IMG/VR virus record: IMGVR_UViG_3300032249_000299
Span: 1 to 21,327 of that record
Source: a virus
Length of the DNA: 21,327 nucleotides
Reading direction: 5' to 3' (one strand)
The position numbers and the translations under genes are program-made. Position 1 is the stretch's first letter; every line of letters starts with the position of its first letter. Under the pieces are notes generated by a model. The model was not told where the DNA came from and searched no databases. It saw only the letters and a list, made by a program, of their open reading frames with translations. Shown here in pieces: positions 14,601 to 21,327 of the stretch.

Positions 14601-14929
14601 TAGGTGCCGCTGAGCACTGGGCCGGCGGCACTGTGGTTGATGAGTCTGCAGCTGATGCAGCGGCGCTTGGCATTCAAATTGAGCCAACGCCGCCTAAGGC
14701 TGAGCACTTTGAGGTGTGGGAAGAAAACTGGTTGGCAGTGGAGATGTTTCTTCGGGTTCAGACCCAGTGGCGCTCTGCAATGGGCGGCCTACTGGGCCTG
14801 GACTATGGAGCGGTGGAATGGCTCTTTAACCTGTATGCAGTGGCAGCGGAGGACCAGCGCTCCATGCTCGAAGATCTCCAGATTATGGAAGCCACGGTTA
14901 TTGCAACTGTGAACAATCGGGACGATTGA
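14241..14929 (+). CDS. GT: Tail assembly chaperone GT fusion made by -1 frameshift
   Basis: The frame reads normally from 14241 through AAC at 14595-14597, slips back one base and continues from 14597 with CTG ATA GGT to TGA at 14927-14929. The predicted product has about 229 residues. The joined segment reads LIGAAEHWAGGTVVDESAAD, which continues sensibly without any start codon of its own. The T part contains FEVWEENWLAVEMFLRVQTQ, WRSAMGG and LGLDYGAVEW, the pattern of the DUF1799 family (W-x-x-N-W, TQWR, GG-x-x-GLDY). In lambda the T domain binds tail-tube subunits while G binds the tape measure, so the ratio set by frameshifting matters. The T stop lies one base before the tape measure ATG. 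Confidence 0.88.
14591..14631 (+). promoter_or_regulatory. -1 ribosomal frameshift signal: slippery heptamer and stem-loop
   Basis: The heptamer A AAA AAC occupies 14591-14597 in the correct phase (X XXY YYZ) of the G frame. It is followed directly by the G stop codon TGA at 14598-14600. Six bases after the heptamer, GTGCCGC (14604-14610) pairs perfectly with GCGGCAC (14625-14631); the stem can grow inward by a U-G and a G-C pair. Spacing and stem strength match known stimulators of -1 frameshifting. Lambda itself uses a G GGA AAG type site, so this heptamer is different and closer to the highly efficient A AAA AAC/AAG class. Confidence 0.9.
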
Positions 14930-14930
14930 C

Positions 14931-17165
14931 ATGGCAATGAATAGCGACACCGTTCTGCGCATTAAGGCAGAGGTTCAGGGTGAAAACAATATTCGCAGAT
15001 TGGGCGGCTCCCTGAAGGGATTGCAAGGCCAGGCAAAGAGCGCGGCAATGAGCTTCACCGCGCTAAAAGGTGCGGTGGCTGGATTCGGCGCGGCAATCGC
15101 TGGCAGCGCCATTGTGGGCGGACTGGGGGCAATCGTAAAGAAATCTATTGATGCAGGGGATGAGCTGTTCAACCTGCAGGCAAAGACCGGCATTGCAGCC
15201 AGTGCGCTGATTGGCCTAGGCAATGCAGCCAAGCTGGCGGACGTTGATCAAGCCACGCTAAGCAAATTCCTGACAAGGCTAAGCGTCAATCTCGTCAAGG
15301 CAGCAGAGGGCAACGACGAACTAGCTCGGAAGTTCAAGGCGCTTGGTGTTGGGGTCAAGGATGCCAACGACCAGGTGGTGCCAGCGGATAGAGCCCTTAA
15401 GCAGATCGCTGATCGCTTTGCCGACATGCCAGACGGCGCGCAAAAGGCGGCCGCAGCCGTGGCATTGTTTGGCAAGTCCGGCGCGGATCTTATCCCGCTG
15501 CTGAATGAAGGCGCGGCGAGCATGGATAAGTTCACCTACAAGGTGGGCGAGGACTTTGCGGCGCGTTCTGATCTGTTCAATGACACAATCACCGAGCTGG
15601 GCATCAAGACCCAAGGATTCGGGCTGGAGCTGACCGATGCGTTGCTGCCGGCGCTGCAGACGATCCTTGAGGTGTTTGGCGATCTGTTTGACACTGATCA
15701 GGATTGGACGGCGCTGTTTAAGGTGATTGAGGGCGTGATTCGCGGCATTGCGGTTGCGATCTACACCGTGGTTAAAGCGGTTGACATCCTGATCAAAAAC
15801 ATCGTTGCAGCAGCGCAGGCGGCAGGCCAAGCATTTGCGGGCGATTTTGGCGGTGCATTCAACACCATCACCAACCGTGTAAGCAGTGGCTTTGCAGAAG
15901 CGCAGCAAGCTATCAAAGACCTGAACAAGCTTGCCTTTGGGTCTGCGGCATCACCCGGCACCGGTCGGCGCACAGGTGGGCGTGGGATGGAGGTGGACAC
16001 CAGCGCAGCTGATGGCGATGCTGCGGCTGCAGCACGGCGCGCTGCAGCCGATGCCAAGCGAACAGCAGCAGATGCCAAGAGTGCTGCAGATGAACAGCAG
16101 CGGCTGCTAGAAAAGCGCGCCAGTCTCACCCAGCAGGCAATCAGCTTGCAGAAGGATCTGCGCAACAGCGTGGCGGATGTGACGGCCGCCTATAAGGGCC
16201 TGGGCGCCACGCGGACGGAGCAGCTGTTCCTGGATCGCAATAAAGCCATCACCGAGAACGACCGGCAGATCAAGCAGCTCACGCTCGACGTGGGGACGCT
16301 GGAGCAAGAAGTTAACGCGGCTAACGGCTCGCTTAACATCAAGCCGTTTGAGGAACTGATTAACCAGCTGTCGCGGCTCAACGTGGACGTGGCCGACAAG
16401 ACCTATCAAAGCGGCCTTAAGGAGCTGACCCAGCAGCAAGCCGACGCAATGACCGAGCTGCGCCGCGAGTCGGGCCTGCTCACCCAGGATCAGGAACGCC
16501 AGCTCGACATCAACGAAAAGCTGGCGCAGATCCAGCGCGAGATGCCCGAGTTTTACGCCGCGCAGAAGGAGGAAATCACTGCGCTTGTCACAGCATCCGC
16601 CGGCCTGACTGAAGCGCAGGAGCGCAACAAGCAGCTTGTCATGGGCATTGCCGATACGATCGGCGGCGGCCTCACTTCAGCGTTTGATCTGCTGCTTGAG
16701 GGCACCGATAACTGGGGCAACAGCCTGCGCGAGATTGCCGCCGGCGTGCTGAAGGACATTGCCCGGCAGCTGCTGCAGATCATGGTAATTGCGCCAATCG
16801 TTAAGGGCATCACCAAGGCCTTTGGGTTTGCAGATGGCGGGATTATGTCGCCCTCAGGCCCGATGCCGCTGAAGACCTACGCGCGCGGCGGCATCGCCAA
16901 TAGCCCCCAGCTGGCCCTGTATGGGGAGGGCTCAATGAATGAGGCGTATGTCCCGCTACCTGATGGCCGGCGTATCCCAGTGGCGATGCAGGGCGGCAGG
17001 GGCACCACCGCCAGCACCACCAGCGTGGTAGTAAACGTGGACGCCTCGGGCAACAGCAAAGTATCAGGTGACGGCGGCCAGGCTGAGCAGTTGGGCCGGG
17101 TGGTGAGTCAAGTGGTGCAGGCTGAACTGATCCGCCAGAAACGCCCTGGAGGCCTGCTGGCATGA
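14931..17165 (+). CDS. H: Tape measure protein
   Basis: A 744-residue protein that sets tail length and is ejected with the DNA. At roughly 0.15 nm per residue, a common rule for helical tape measures, the tail would be at most about 110 nm; this is an estimate. The N-terminal 70 residues include an Ala/Gly-rich hydrophobic stretch (SFTALKGAVAGFGAAIAGSA). Residues about 70-220 form a soluble helical region (LADVDQATLSKFLTRLSVNL). A second hydrophobic zone lies near 263-300 (VIRGIAVAIYTVVKAVDILI). Residues about 361-400 are an Ala-rich coiled coil (AAAARRAAADAKRTAADAKS). The end has LKDIARQLLQIMVIAPIVKG and FADGGIMSPSGPMPLKTYAR, the usual lambda-type C-terminal motif. The ATG at 14931 follows the GT stop by one base, and the gene overlaps the M-type gene by four bases. 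Confidence 0.93.
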   Translation: MAMNSDTVLRIKAEVQGENNIRRLGGSLKGLQGQAKSAAMSFTALKGAVAGFGAAIAGSAIVGGLGAIVKKSIDAGDELFNLQAKTGIAASALIGLGNAAKLADVDQATLSKFLTRLSVNLVKAAEGNDELARKFKALGVGVKDANDQVVPADRALKQIADRFADMPDGAQKAAAAVALFGKSGADLIPLLNEGAASMDKFTYKVGEDFAARSDLFNDTITELGIKTQGFGLELTDALLPALQTILEVFGDLFDTDQDWTALFKVIEGVIRGIAVAIYTVVKAVDILIKNIVAAAQAAGQAFAGDFGGAFNTITNRVSSGFAEAQQAIKDLNKLAFGSAASPGTGRRTGGRGMEVDTSAADGDAAAAARRAAADAKRTAADAKSAADEQQRLLEKRASLTQQAISLQKDLRNSVADVTAAYKGLGATRTEQLFLDRNKAITENDRQIKQLTLDVGTLEQEVNAANGSLNIKPFEELINQLSRLNVDVADKTYQSGLKELTQQQADAMTELRRESGLLTQDQERQLDINEKLAQIQREMPEFYAAQKEEITALVTASAGLTEAQERNKQLVMGIADTIGGGLTSAFDLLLEGTDNWGNSLREIAAGVLKDIARQLLQIMVIAPIVKGITKAFGFADGGIMSPSGPMPLKTYARGGIANSPQLALYGEGSMNEAYVPLPDGRRIPVAMQGGRGTTASTTSVVVNVDASGNSKVSGDGGQAEQLGRVVSQVVQAELIRQKRPGGLLA

Positions 17166-17860
17166 CCTTCACCTTCACCCCTGACTTCCCCTGCACTGAG
17201 AGCAGCAAACCACGGGTCAACCGGATGGCGGTGCCGAGCTATGAGCAGCGGGCAACGTTCGGCATCAACCCGCAGGAAGACAAGTGGGATCTCACGTTCT
17301 CAGCGCTGACCGCTACCACCAGGAACGGGATCTTCGCGTACCTAGAGGCGCGTCGCGGCGCTGTGCCGTTCACCTGGGTCACGCCCCTTGGTGAGACTGC
17401 ATCGTGGGTGTGCGGCGACTGGAGCCCGGTCCTAGAGACCTGCAACTACAACTCAATCCGCGCATCATTTGAGCTGCAGTACGTGGCGGGCGGACCGAAC
17501 CTGGCGACCCCGGCAACGCCAACGGCATCGTTTGCCTATGTGCCTGATTTTACCGCTGAGATGAGCTACGAAGGCCAGGCGAAGGTGATCACGTACGGCG
17601 AGGGCTACGCCCAGCGCTTCACCATGGGGCTACAGGCCCAGGCGGAATCCTGGCGGCTGCAGTTTCGCAACCGCAGCAATGCCGAGCGCGCATTGATCCG
17701 CAACTACCTACGCGGCGCTCGCGGTGTGGCGTCATTCCAATGGACCGACCCGCGCAGTGGCGTAGCAGGCCGGTATGTATGCGCGGAATGGTCGATAGAG
17801 TATCGGAGGTTCAACAACAACAACATCGACGCAACGTTCCGGCGTGTGTTTGAGCCCTGA
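17162..17860 (+). CDS. M: Minor tail protein M-like, internally duplicated
   Basis: Two copies of a gpM-like domain lie in one 232-residue protein. Copy one, about 3-107, has FTPDFP, YEQRATFGINPQEDKWDLTF, YLEARRG, FTWVTP and WVCGDWS. Copy two, about 123-230, has YVPDFT, EGYAQRFTMGLQAQAESWRL, YLRGARG, FQWTDP and YVCAEWS. A short linker (GPNLATPATPT) joins them. In lambda, gpM is a single-domain protein of about 109 residues at the tip, between the tape measure and gpL. A duplicated form could replace a ring of single-domain subunits with half as many double ones. The ATG at 17162 forms an ATGA overlap with the tape measure stop, and the gene overlaps the next by one base. Duplicated members of this family may exist elsewhere; I cannot check. 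Confidence 0.83.
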   Translation: MTFTFTPDFPCTESSKPRVNRMAVPSYEQRATFGINPQEDKWDLTFSALTATTRNGIFAYLEARRGAVPFTWVTPLGETASWVCGDWSPVLETCNYNSIRASFELQYVAGGPNLATPATPTASFAYVPDFTAEMSYEGQAKVITYGEGYAQRFTMGLQAQAESWRLQFRNRSNAERALIRNYLRGARGVASFQWTDPRSGVAGRYVCAEWSIEYRRFNNNNIDATFRRVFEP

Positions 17861-19413
17861 TGGCCGTTCCAGTTTCTGAGCTTCAATCAGTAGCACCCAG
17901 CGCGATTATCGAGCTGTTTCAGCTTGAGCTGAATACAGCGCAGCATGGAATAAATGAGACATATTATTTTCATGCTGGCCCTAGCTTAAACGCCAACGGA
18001 GAGATTATCTGGGCTGGCCAGTCCTACATGAGATGGCCAATCGAGGCTACGGGTTTTGAATACAGCGGCGGCCAGCTGCCACGACCAACGCTGCGGGTGG
18101 CCAATGTGATGGCCACGATCACGGCAATCATGCTAACCCTACCTAACGGACTGGAGGGGGCGAAGGTAACACGTATCCGCACACTGGCGAGGTATTTAGA
18201 CGGTGCCAATTTTCCTGACAATGAAGAAACTACATACCTAACAACGCTAAACGGACTTCAACTAATAACACTTGACAATAGTGAGCTTACCGCAATCTCG
18301 GGCGGTGGCAGTACATACCTAACAACGCTAAGCGGACTGGAATTATTAACGCTTGACGGCAGGAGGATTAGTTCATTCTTAATCGACACAAACCCATCAG
18401 GCACGGCAGACCCTACCGCAGAGTTTCCGCGTGAGATATTTTATATTGACCGCAAAGCAGCAGAGAACATAGAGGCCGTAGAGTTTGAATTGTGCGCGAT
18501 ATTCGATCTTGCTGGTGTACGCGCGCCAAAGCGTCAGTGCATCGGCAACATCTGCCAATGGGCGTATCGAGGCGCCGAATGCACATACGCCGGCAATGCT
18601 TACTTTGACATCAACGATAACCCTGTGGCTACACTGGCGCAGGATGTATGCGGTAAGCGGCTGAGCAGCTGCGAGATCAGGTTTCAGCAGCAACGGCGAA
18701 CAGGCAGCGTCACCGCCGGCAGCAACATCATCACGCTGGATCAGGCGGGATCATTCAGCACCGGCGACCCGGTGACAGGGTTTGGCCTACCAGCTGGCAC
18801 CACGGTGTCAAGCGTTGCCGGCAACCTAGTAACCGTCAGTCAGAACGCAACGGCTACCACGTCTATATCAAGAGCTGGCGCGCTCCAGAGGGATTACCAG
18901 ACAATCACAATGGCCAGCACAGCAGGCATCGTTCCAGGAATGTCTGCAGCAGGCGCCTATCTGCCAGCCAATGCGCAGGTAATCAGCGTAGCCGGCAACA
19001 CAGTGACCCTAGGCTCACCAGCCGATCCAGCTCAATTCTTTACGGCAATCGCCGCAGCTGCTGGGAATTTATCGGGTAACCGGTTGTCGGTGGAGTTCTC
19101 TGCCTCATTAAGCGGCCTTTTCACCGTTGGCAGTTTAATTGCAAGCGATGTATTGCCAGTTACTGCAAGGGCGCAAATCCTAGGCTTTAGGGATATGAGG
19201 CTTGCGTTTGGCAAAAATGTCTTTAGATACAGGGTGGCAGACATAAACATTGCCGCTTCTAATACTGGCTCGTACCTTTGGACTGTTTACAATGAAACGG
19301 CGCCAGTAGCAGCAACGTATACATTTAACGCGACCAGTCGTAACTACACTTTCAAGGCTGATGCTGTCATTCCTTATGGCAGCTTCCCAGGTATCGGGAC
19401 ATTCTTCACATGA
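17860..19413 (+). CDS. L: Minor tail protein L-like, iron-sulphur tip protein with insertions
   Basis: A 517-residue protein, about twice the length of lambda gpL (232). The N-terminal domain runs from [20 protein letters not shown] to about residue 120. The cysteine motif follows: [19 protein letters not shown] and later [14 protein letters not shown]. Cys232, Cys241, Cys264 and Cys271 are spaced 9, 23 and 7 apart, which from memory equals the [4Fe-4S] ligand spacing of lambda gpL; Cys227 and Cys212 are extra. Two insertions explain the size. The first, about 122-175, contains the repeat [28 protein letters not shown]. The second, about 275-500, is beta-rich and separates the cysteine motif from the terminal [10 protein letters not shown], which normally follows closely (PFGGFP type). 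The product belongs in the tail tip beneath the tape measure. Confidence 0.85.
   Translation: MAVPVSELQSVAPSAIIELFQLELNTAQHGINETYYFHAGPSLNANGEIIWAGQSYMRWPIEATGFEYSGGQLPRPTLRVANVMATITAIMLTLPNGLEGAKVTRIRTLARYLDGANFPDNEETTYLTTLNGLQLITLDNSELTAISGGGSTYLTTLSGLELLTLDGRRISSFLIDTNPSGTADPTAEFPREIFYIDRKAAENIEAVEFELCAIFDLAGVRAPKRQCIGNICQWAYRGAECTYAGNAYFDINDNPVATLAQDVCGKRLSSCEIRFQQQRRTGSVTAGSNIITLDQAGSFSTGDPVTGFGLPAGTTVSSVAGNLVTVSQNATATTSISRAGALQRDYQTITMASTAGIVPGMSAAGAYLPANAQVISVAGNTVTLGSPADPAQFFTAIAAAAGNLSGNRLSVEFSASLSGLFTVGSLIASDVLPVTARAQILGFRDMRLAFGKNVFRYRVADINIAASNTGSYLWTVYNETAPVAATYTFNATSRNYTFKADAVIPYGSFPGIGTFFT
18231..18275 (+). repeat. Direct repeat copy 1 inside the L-type gene
   Basis: The stretch encodes [14 protein letters not shown]. 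Its first 27 bases (18231-18257) match copy two at 18312-18338 with two differences, and the rest is recognisably similar. The period is 81 bases, or 27 codons, so the reading frame is kept. The region is AT-rich compared with the rest of the gene (25 of 60 G or C at 18241-18300). Confidence 0.8.
18312..18356 (+). repeat. Direct repeat copy 2 inside the L-type gene
   Basis: This copy encodes [14 protein letters not shown], with the shared core TACATACCTAACAACGCTAA identical to copy one. It lies at the end of the first insertion of the L-type protein, separated from copy one by a Ser/Gly-rich linker (AISGGGS). Such in-frame repeats can expand or shrink by slippage or recombination. Confidence 0.8.
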
Positions 19414-20117
19414 CTTGGCAAGCAGCAGCACTAGCCCACGCCAAAGCCGAGGCACCGCGTGAGGCGTGCGGGCTGGTGGTGGTGGTCAAAGGCCGCGAGC
19501 GTTACTGGCCATGCCGGAACCTAGCAACAGAGCCTGAGCAGTTCTTCCGGCTCTCTGATGCTGACTGGGAGGCGGCCGAAGACACCGGCGAAGTGCTGGC
19601 GATATTTCACAGCCACCCAACCACCAACGCCGAGCCATCACCAGCTGACCTGACCGCTTGTGAAAGCTCAGGGATGCCCTGGCATATCGTCAACCCTGCA
19701 ACGGAGCAATGGGCCAGCTGTGAGCCCAGCGGCTACCAGGCGCCGCTGCTAGGCCGTCGATGGGTCTGGGCGGTGCATGATTGCTGGACACTGGCGCGTG
19801 ATTGGTACGCCGAGCGGGGAATCATGCTGCGCGACTGGGAGCGGTGCCCATCGCCAGAGGAGTTCCAAGCGGCGCCATATTTCGATCGCTGCTGGCGCGA
19901 GACGGGGTTCCGCGAGCTGAGCGAAGATCAAGGCCTGGAGCCCGGTGATCTGCTGTTGATGGCGATCAGCAGCCCCGGCCTGAATCACTGCGCCGTGTAT
20001 CTGGGCGAGCAAATGGTGATGCATCATCTGCAGGGGCGGTTGTCTAGCCGGGATATGTATAGCGGCTGGCTCATAGGCTGTACGGGAAGGAGGCTGCGCC
20101 ATGCTGCGGAAGATTAA
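19410..20117 (+). CDS. K: Tail tip protein K-like: JAMM (Mov34) plus NlpC/P60 peptidase
   Basis: A 235-residue protein with two enzyme-like domains, as in lambda gpK. Residues 1-100 form a JAB/MPN domain: Glu18, then [14 protein letters not shown] at 67-80 gives His67, His69, Ser77 and Asp80, the complete zinc-binding JAMM set. Residues about 115-225 form an NlpC/P60 domain: Cys125 in [13 protein letters not shown], His193 in [10 protein letters not shown] and His205/206 in MVMHHLQGR are candidate catalytic residues. The NlpC/P60 part could cut peptidoglycan peptides during DNA entry; the JAMM part may process a tail protein. All key residues appear present, so both domains could be active. 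The ATG at 19410 overlaps the L-type stop by four bases, and the end overlaps the I-type gene by 17 bases. Confidence 0.93.
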   Translation: MTWQAAALAHAKAEAPREACGLVVVVKGRERYWPCRNLATEPEQFFRLSDADWEAAEDTGEVLAIFHSHPTTNAEPSPADLTACESSGMPWHIVNPATEQWASCEPSGYQAPLLGRRWVWAVHDCWTLARDWYAERGIMLRDWERCPSPEEFQAAPYFDRCWRETGFRELSEDQGLEPGDLLLMAISSPGLNHCAVYLGEQMVMHHLQGRLSSRDMYSGWLIGCTGRRLRHAAED

Positions 20118-20649
20118 GCTCTACGGCAGGCTGGCAAAATTCATTGGCAAGCGTGTTTTACGCGCTGATGTTGCCACCACTGCTGAGGCGGTGCGGTTCC
20201 TGCTGGCGAACTGGCCGCAGCTGGAGGGGCACATGAGCGATCAGCATTATCGGGTGAGCGTGGGTGGTTGGGAGCTCTGCGAAGACGAGCTAGGCCATCC
20301 GATCGGGCAGCAGGAAATAAAATTCGTGCCGGTGGTATCAGGTGCCGGCGCTACCGGGCGGATCATTGCGGGGATTGCGCTGGTCGCCGTTGGCCTGGCC
20401 CTGGGCGTGCAGCTGCTGGTTGGCGTCGGCGCGTCCCTGGTCCTCGGCGGCGTCGCTGAGCTGCTCACCCCCACGCCAAAAATTCCCCAGGGTCCAGACT
20501 CGCAGGACGATCCGCGCAAGTCCTATTCATTCAGCTCGATTCAGAACACCAGCCGCGCTGGAACACCGGTGCCGATCGTTTACGGCCGCTGCATTGTCGG
20601 CAGCGTGGTGGTTAGCGGCGGCGTTGACACCGTGCAGGTGGTCGGATGA
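20101..20649 (+). CDS. I: Tail assembly protein I-like
   Basis: A 182-residue protein in the gpI position, between K and J. Residues 1-80 resemble a ubiquitin-like fold ([20 protein letters not shown], then [17 protein letters not shown] and EIKFVPVV). A hydrophobic Gly/Ala-rich segment follows at about 83-120 ([20 protein letters not shown]), then a Pro-rich linker ([20 protein letters not shown]) and a C-terminal [20 protein letters not shown], characteristic of this family. In lambda, gpI is needed for tip assembly with J and K but is not found in the mature virion. The start lies inside the K-type gene; the stop overlaps the J-type start by four bases (ATGA). Confidence 0.93.
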   Translation: MLRKIKLYGRLAKFIGKRVLRADVATTAEAVRFLLANWPQLEGHMSDQHYRVSVGGWELCEDELGHPIGQQEIKFVPVVSGAGATGRIIAGIALVAVGLALGVQLLVGVGASLVLGGVAELLTPTPKIPQGPDSQDDPRKSYSFSSIQNTSRAGTPVPIVYGRCIVGSVVVSGGVDTVQVVG

Positions 20650-21327
20650 TCAGCGGCGCAGGCGGATCGGGCGGCAAAGGCGGCGGCAGTAGCGCCCGCA
20701 CGCCAACGACAGCACGCGACAGCCTCGATTCAACGCAGTATGCCCAGCTAATTGACCTGATCTCAGAGGGCGAGATTGACGGGCTGGTTAATGGCCTGCA
20801 ATCAATCTATCTTGATGATACACCGATTCAGAATTTAGACGGGTCGTTTAATTTTCAGAACGTCGAAGTATATCTGCGCAACGGTACGCAGAATCAAGAA
20901 GTAATACCATTTGCCGGCGCAATTGAAGATGAGCGCTTTGTAGGCGTCACGGTACGCAATGACGGCCCGGTGACGCGCAGGGTCACAGACGCGCAAACCG
21001 AAGCGGCAAGAATCACAATCACGGTGCCAAGGCTGGAACGCATCACCAATGAAGGTGACACTGTAGGCGAAAACGTTAGGCTGCAAATCAGCGTTCAATA
21101 CAACGGCGGCGGCTTCAACGTCGTTATTGATGACACGATTTCAGGCCGTACTGGTGACGCCTATCAGCGTGATTATCTGGTGAGCCTGACGGGCGCCTTC
21201 CCGGTTGATATTCGCCTAACCAGGATCACGCCTGACAGCACAGACCTACGGCTAGCTAATGAGTTCTCTTGGTCAAGTTATACAGAAATCATTTACGCCA
21301 AGATGAACTATGCCAACTCAGCATTGG
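20646..21327 (+). CDS. J: Tail tip attachment protein J-like, N-terminal part
   Basis: The open frame begins at ATG 20646 and runs off the window after about 227 codons without a stop. The first 20 residues are Gly/Ser-rich (GAGGSGGKGGGSSARTPTTA). Residues about 35-61 read LIDLISEGEIDGLVNG and IYLDDTPIQ, the hallmark opening of lambda gpJ-like central tail fibre proteins. Further family features are VEVYLRNGTQNQEVIPF, an ARITITVPRLERI strand, and SGRTGDAYQRDYLVSL. Full-length members usually exceed 1000 residues, so most of the gene lies outside. In lambda-type phages the C-terminus decides host receptor binding, which cannot be judged here. The ATGA overlap with the I-type gene argues for this start. 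Confidence 0.93.
   Translation, partial: MISGAGGSGGKGGGSSARTPTTARDSLDSTQYAQLIDLISEGEIDGLVNGLQSIYLDDTPIQNLDGSFNFQNVEVYLRNGTQNQEVIPFAGAIEDERFVGVTVRNDGPVTRRVTDAQTEAARITITVPRLERITNEGDTVGENVRLQISVQYNGGGFNVVIDDTISGRTGDAYQRDYLVSLTGAFPVDIRLTRITPDSTDLRLANEFSWSSYTEIIYAKMNYANSAL

Noticed and set aside
14604-14912. A 102-codon + strand frame overlapping the T region
   Set aside because: It has Trp/Arg/Leu-rich composition without family pattern, while the alternative frame here carries the DUF1799-like motifs and connects through the frameshift site.
18231-18356. Diversity-generating retroelement variable repeat
   Set aside because: The repeats are only about 45 bases, both are inside the same gene, differences are not confined to template adenines, and no reverse transcriptase is present.
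1-21327. CRISPR array, toxin-antitoxin or anti-defence genes
   Set aside because: No regularly spaced repeats were seen, and all supported frames fit virion structure or assembly; the small genes sit in tail and head positions.

Overview
This window carries the virion-building half of a tailed double-stranded DNA phage or prophage. Every supported gene lies on the + strand, genes are packed with short gaps or overlaps (several ATGA-type), and the order is that of the lambda morphogenesis operon. The large terminase (GpA type) and the tail proteins (U, tube, G/GT, tape measure, M, L, K, I, J types) point to a long, flexible, non-contractile tail and probably cos-type packaging. No integrase, repressor, lysis, replication or host gene is visible, so lifestyle cannot be told. 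Several starts lack a clear Shine-Dalgarno sequence, and the large fibre-like protein has domains I associate from memory with cyanophage virion proteins. A freshwater or marine picocyanobacterial host is therefore a reasonable but unproven guess.

Layout. 1-146 is a non-coding leader with a cluster of TTTAAG words. 147-4236 is packaging and portal: small terminase, large terminase, gpW-like joining protein, lambda-type portal. 4246-6966 is the head: one 653-residue protein that joins an HK97-type prohead protease, a scaffold-like segment and a Mu gpT-like major capsid protein, then a DUF2190-type decoration protein, a strong hairpin, and a gpFII-like connector. 6997-12380 is an unusual insert for this position: a 1121-residue beta-rich fibre or spike-like protein, a 459-residue protein of two tandem LamG-like domains with locally low GC, and a 210-residue protein that may assist fibre assembly. 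No lambda Z counterpart is seen. 12377-14145 holds the tail terminator, a 46-residue small protein and the tail tube. 14146-14240 contains a terminator-like hairpin. 14241-17165 holds the G and GT chaperones, joined by a near-textbook -1 frameshift signal, and the tape measure. 17162-21327 is the tail-tip block M, L, K, I, J, with J cut by the window end.

How it works together. The terminases feed DNA through the portal into a shell made from the protease-capsid fusion; decoration and connector proteins finish the head. G and GT load the tape measure, the tube polymerises around it up to the length it sets, and the U-type protein caps the tube. M, L, K, I and J build the tip that contacts the host and opens the envelope. 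The fibre/LamG block probably supplies extra receptor-binding surface.

The most notable observations are the frameshift signal, the capsid fusion, the fibre/LamG cassette at the head-tail junction, an internally duplicated M protein, and an L protein whose iron-sulphur cysteine pattern is intact but which is enlarged by two insertions, one containing a short tandem repeat. I found no defence, retroelement or CRISPR system.
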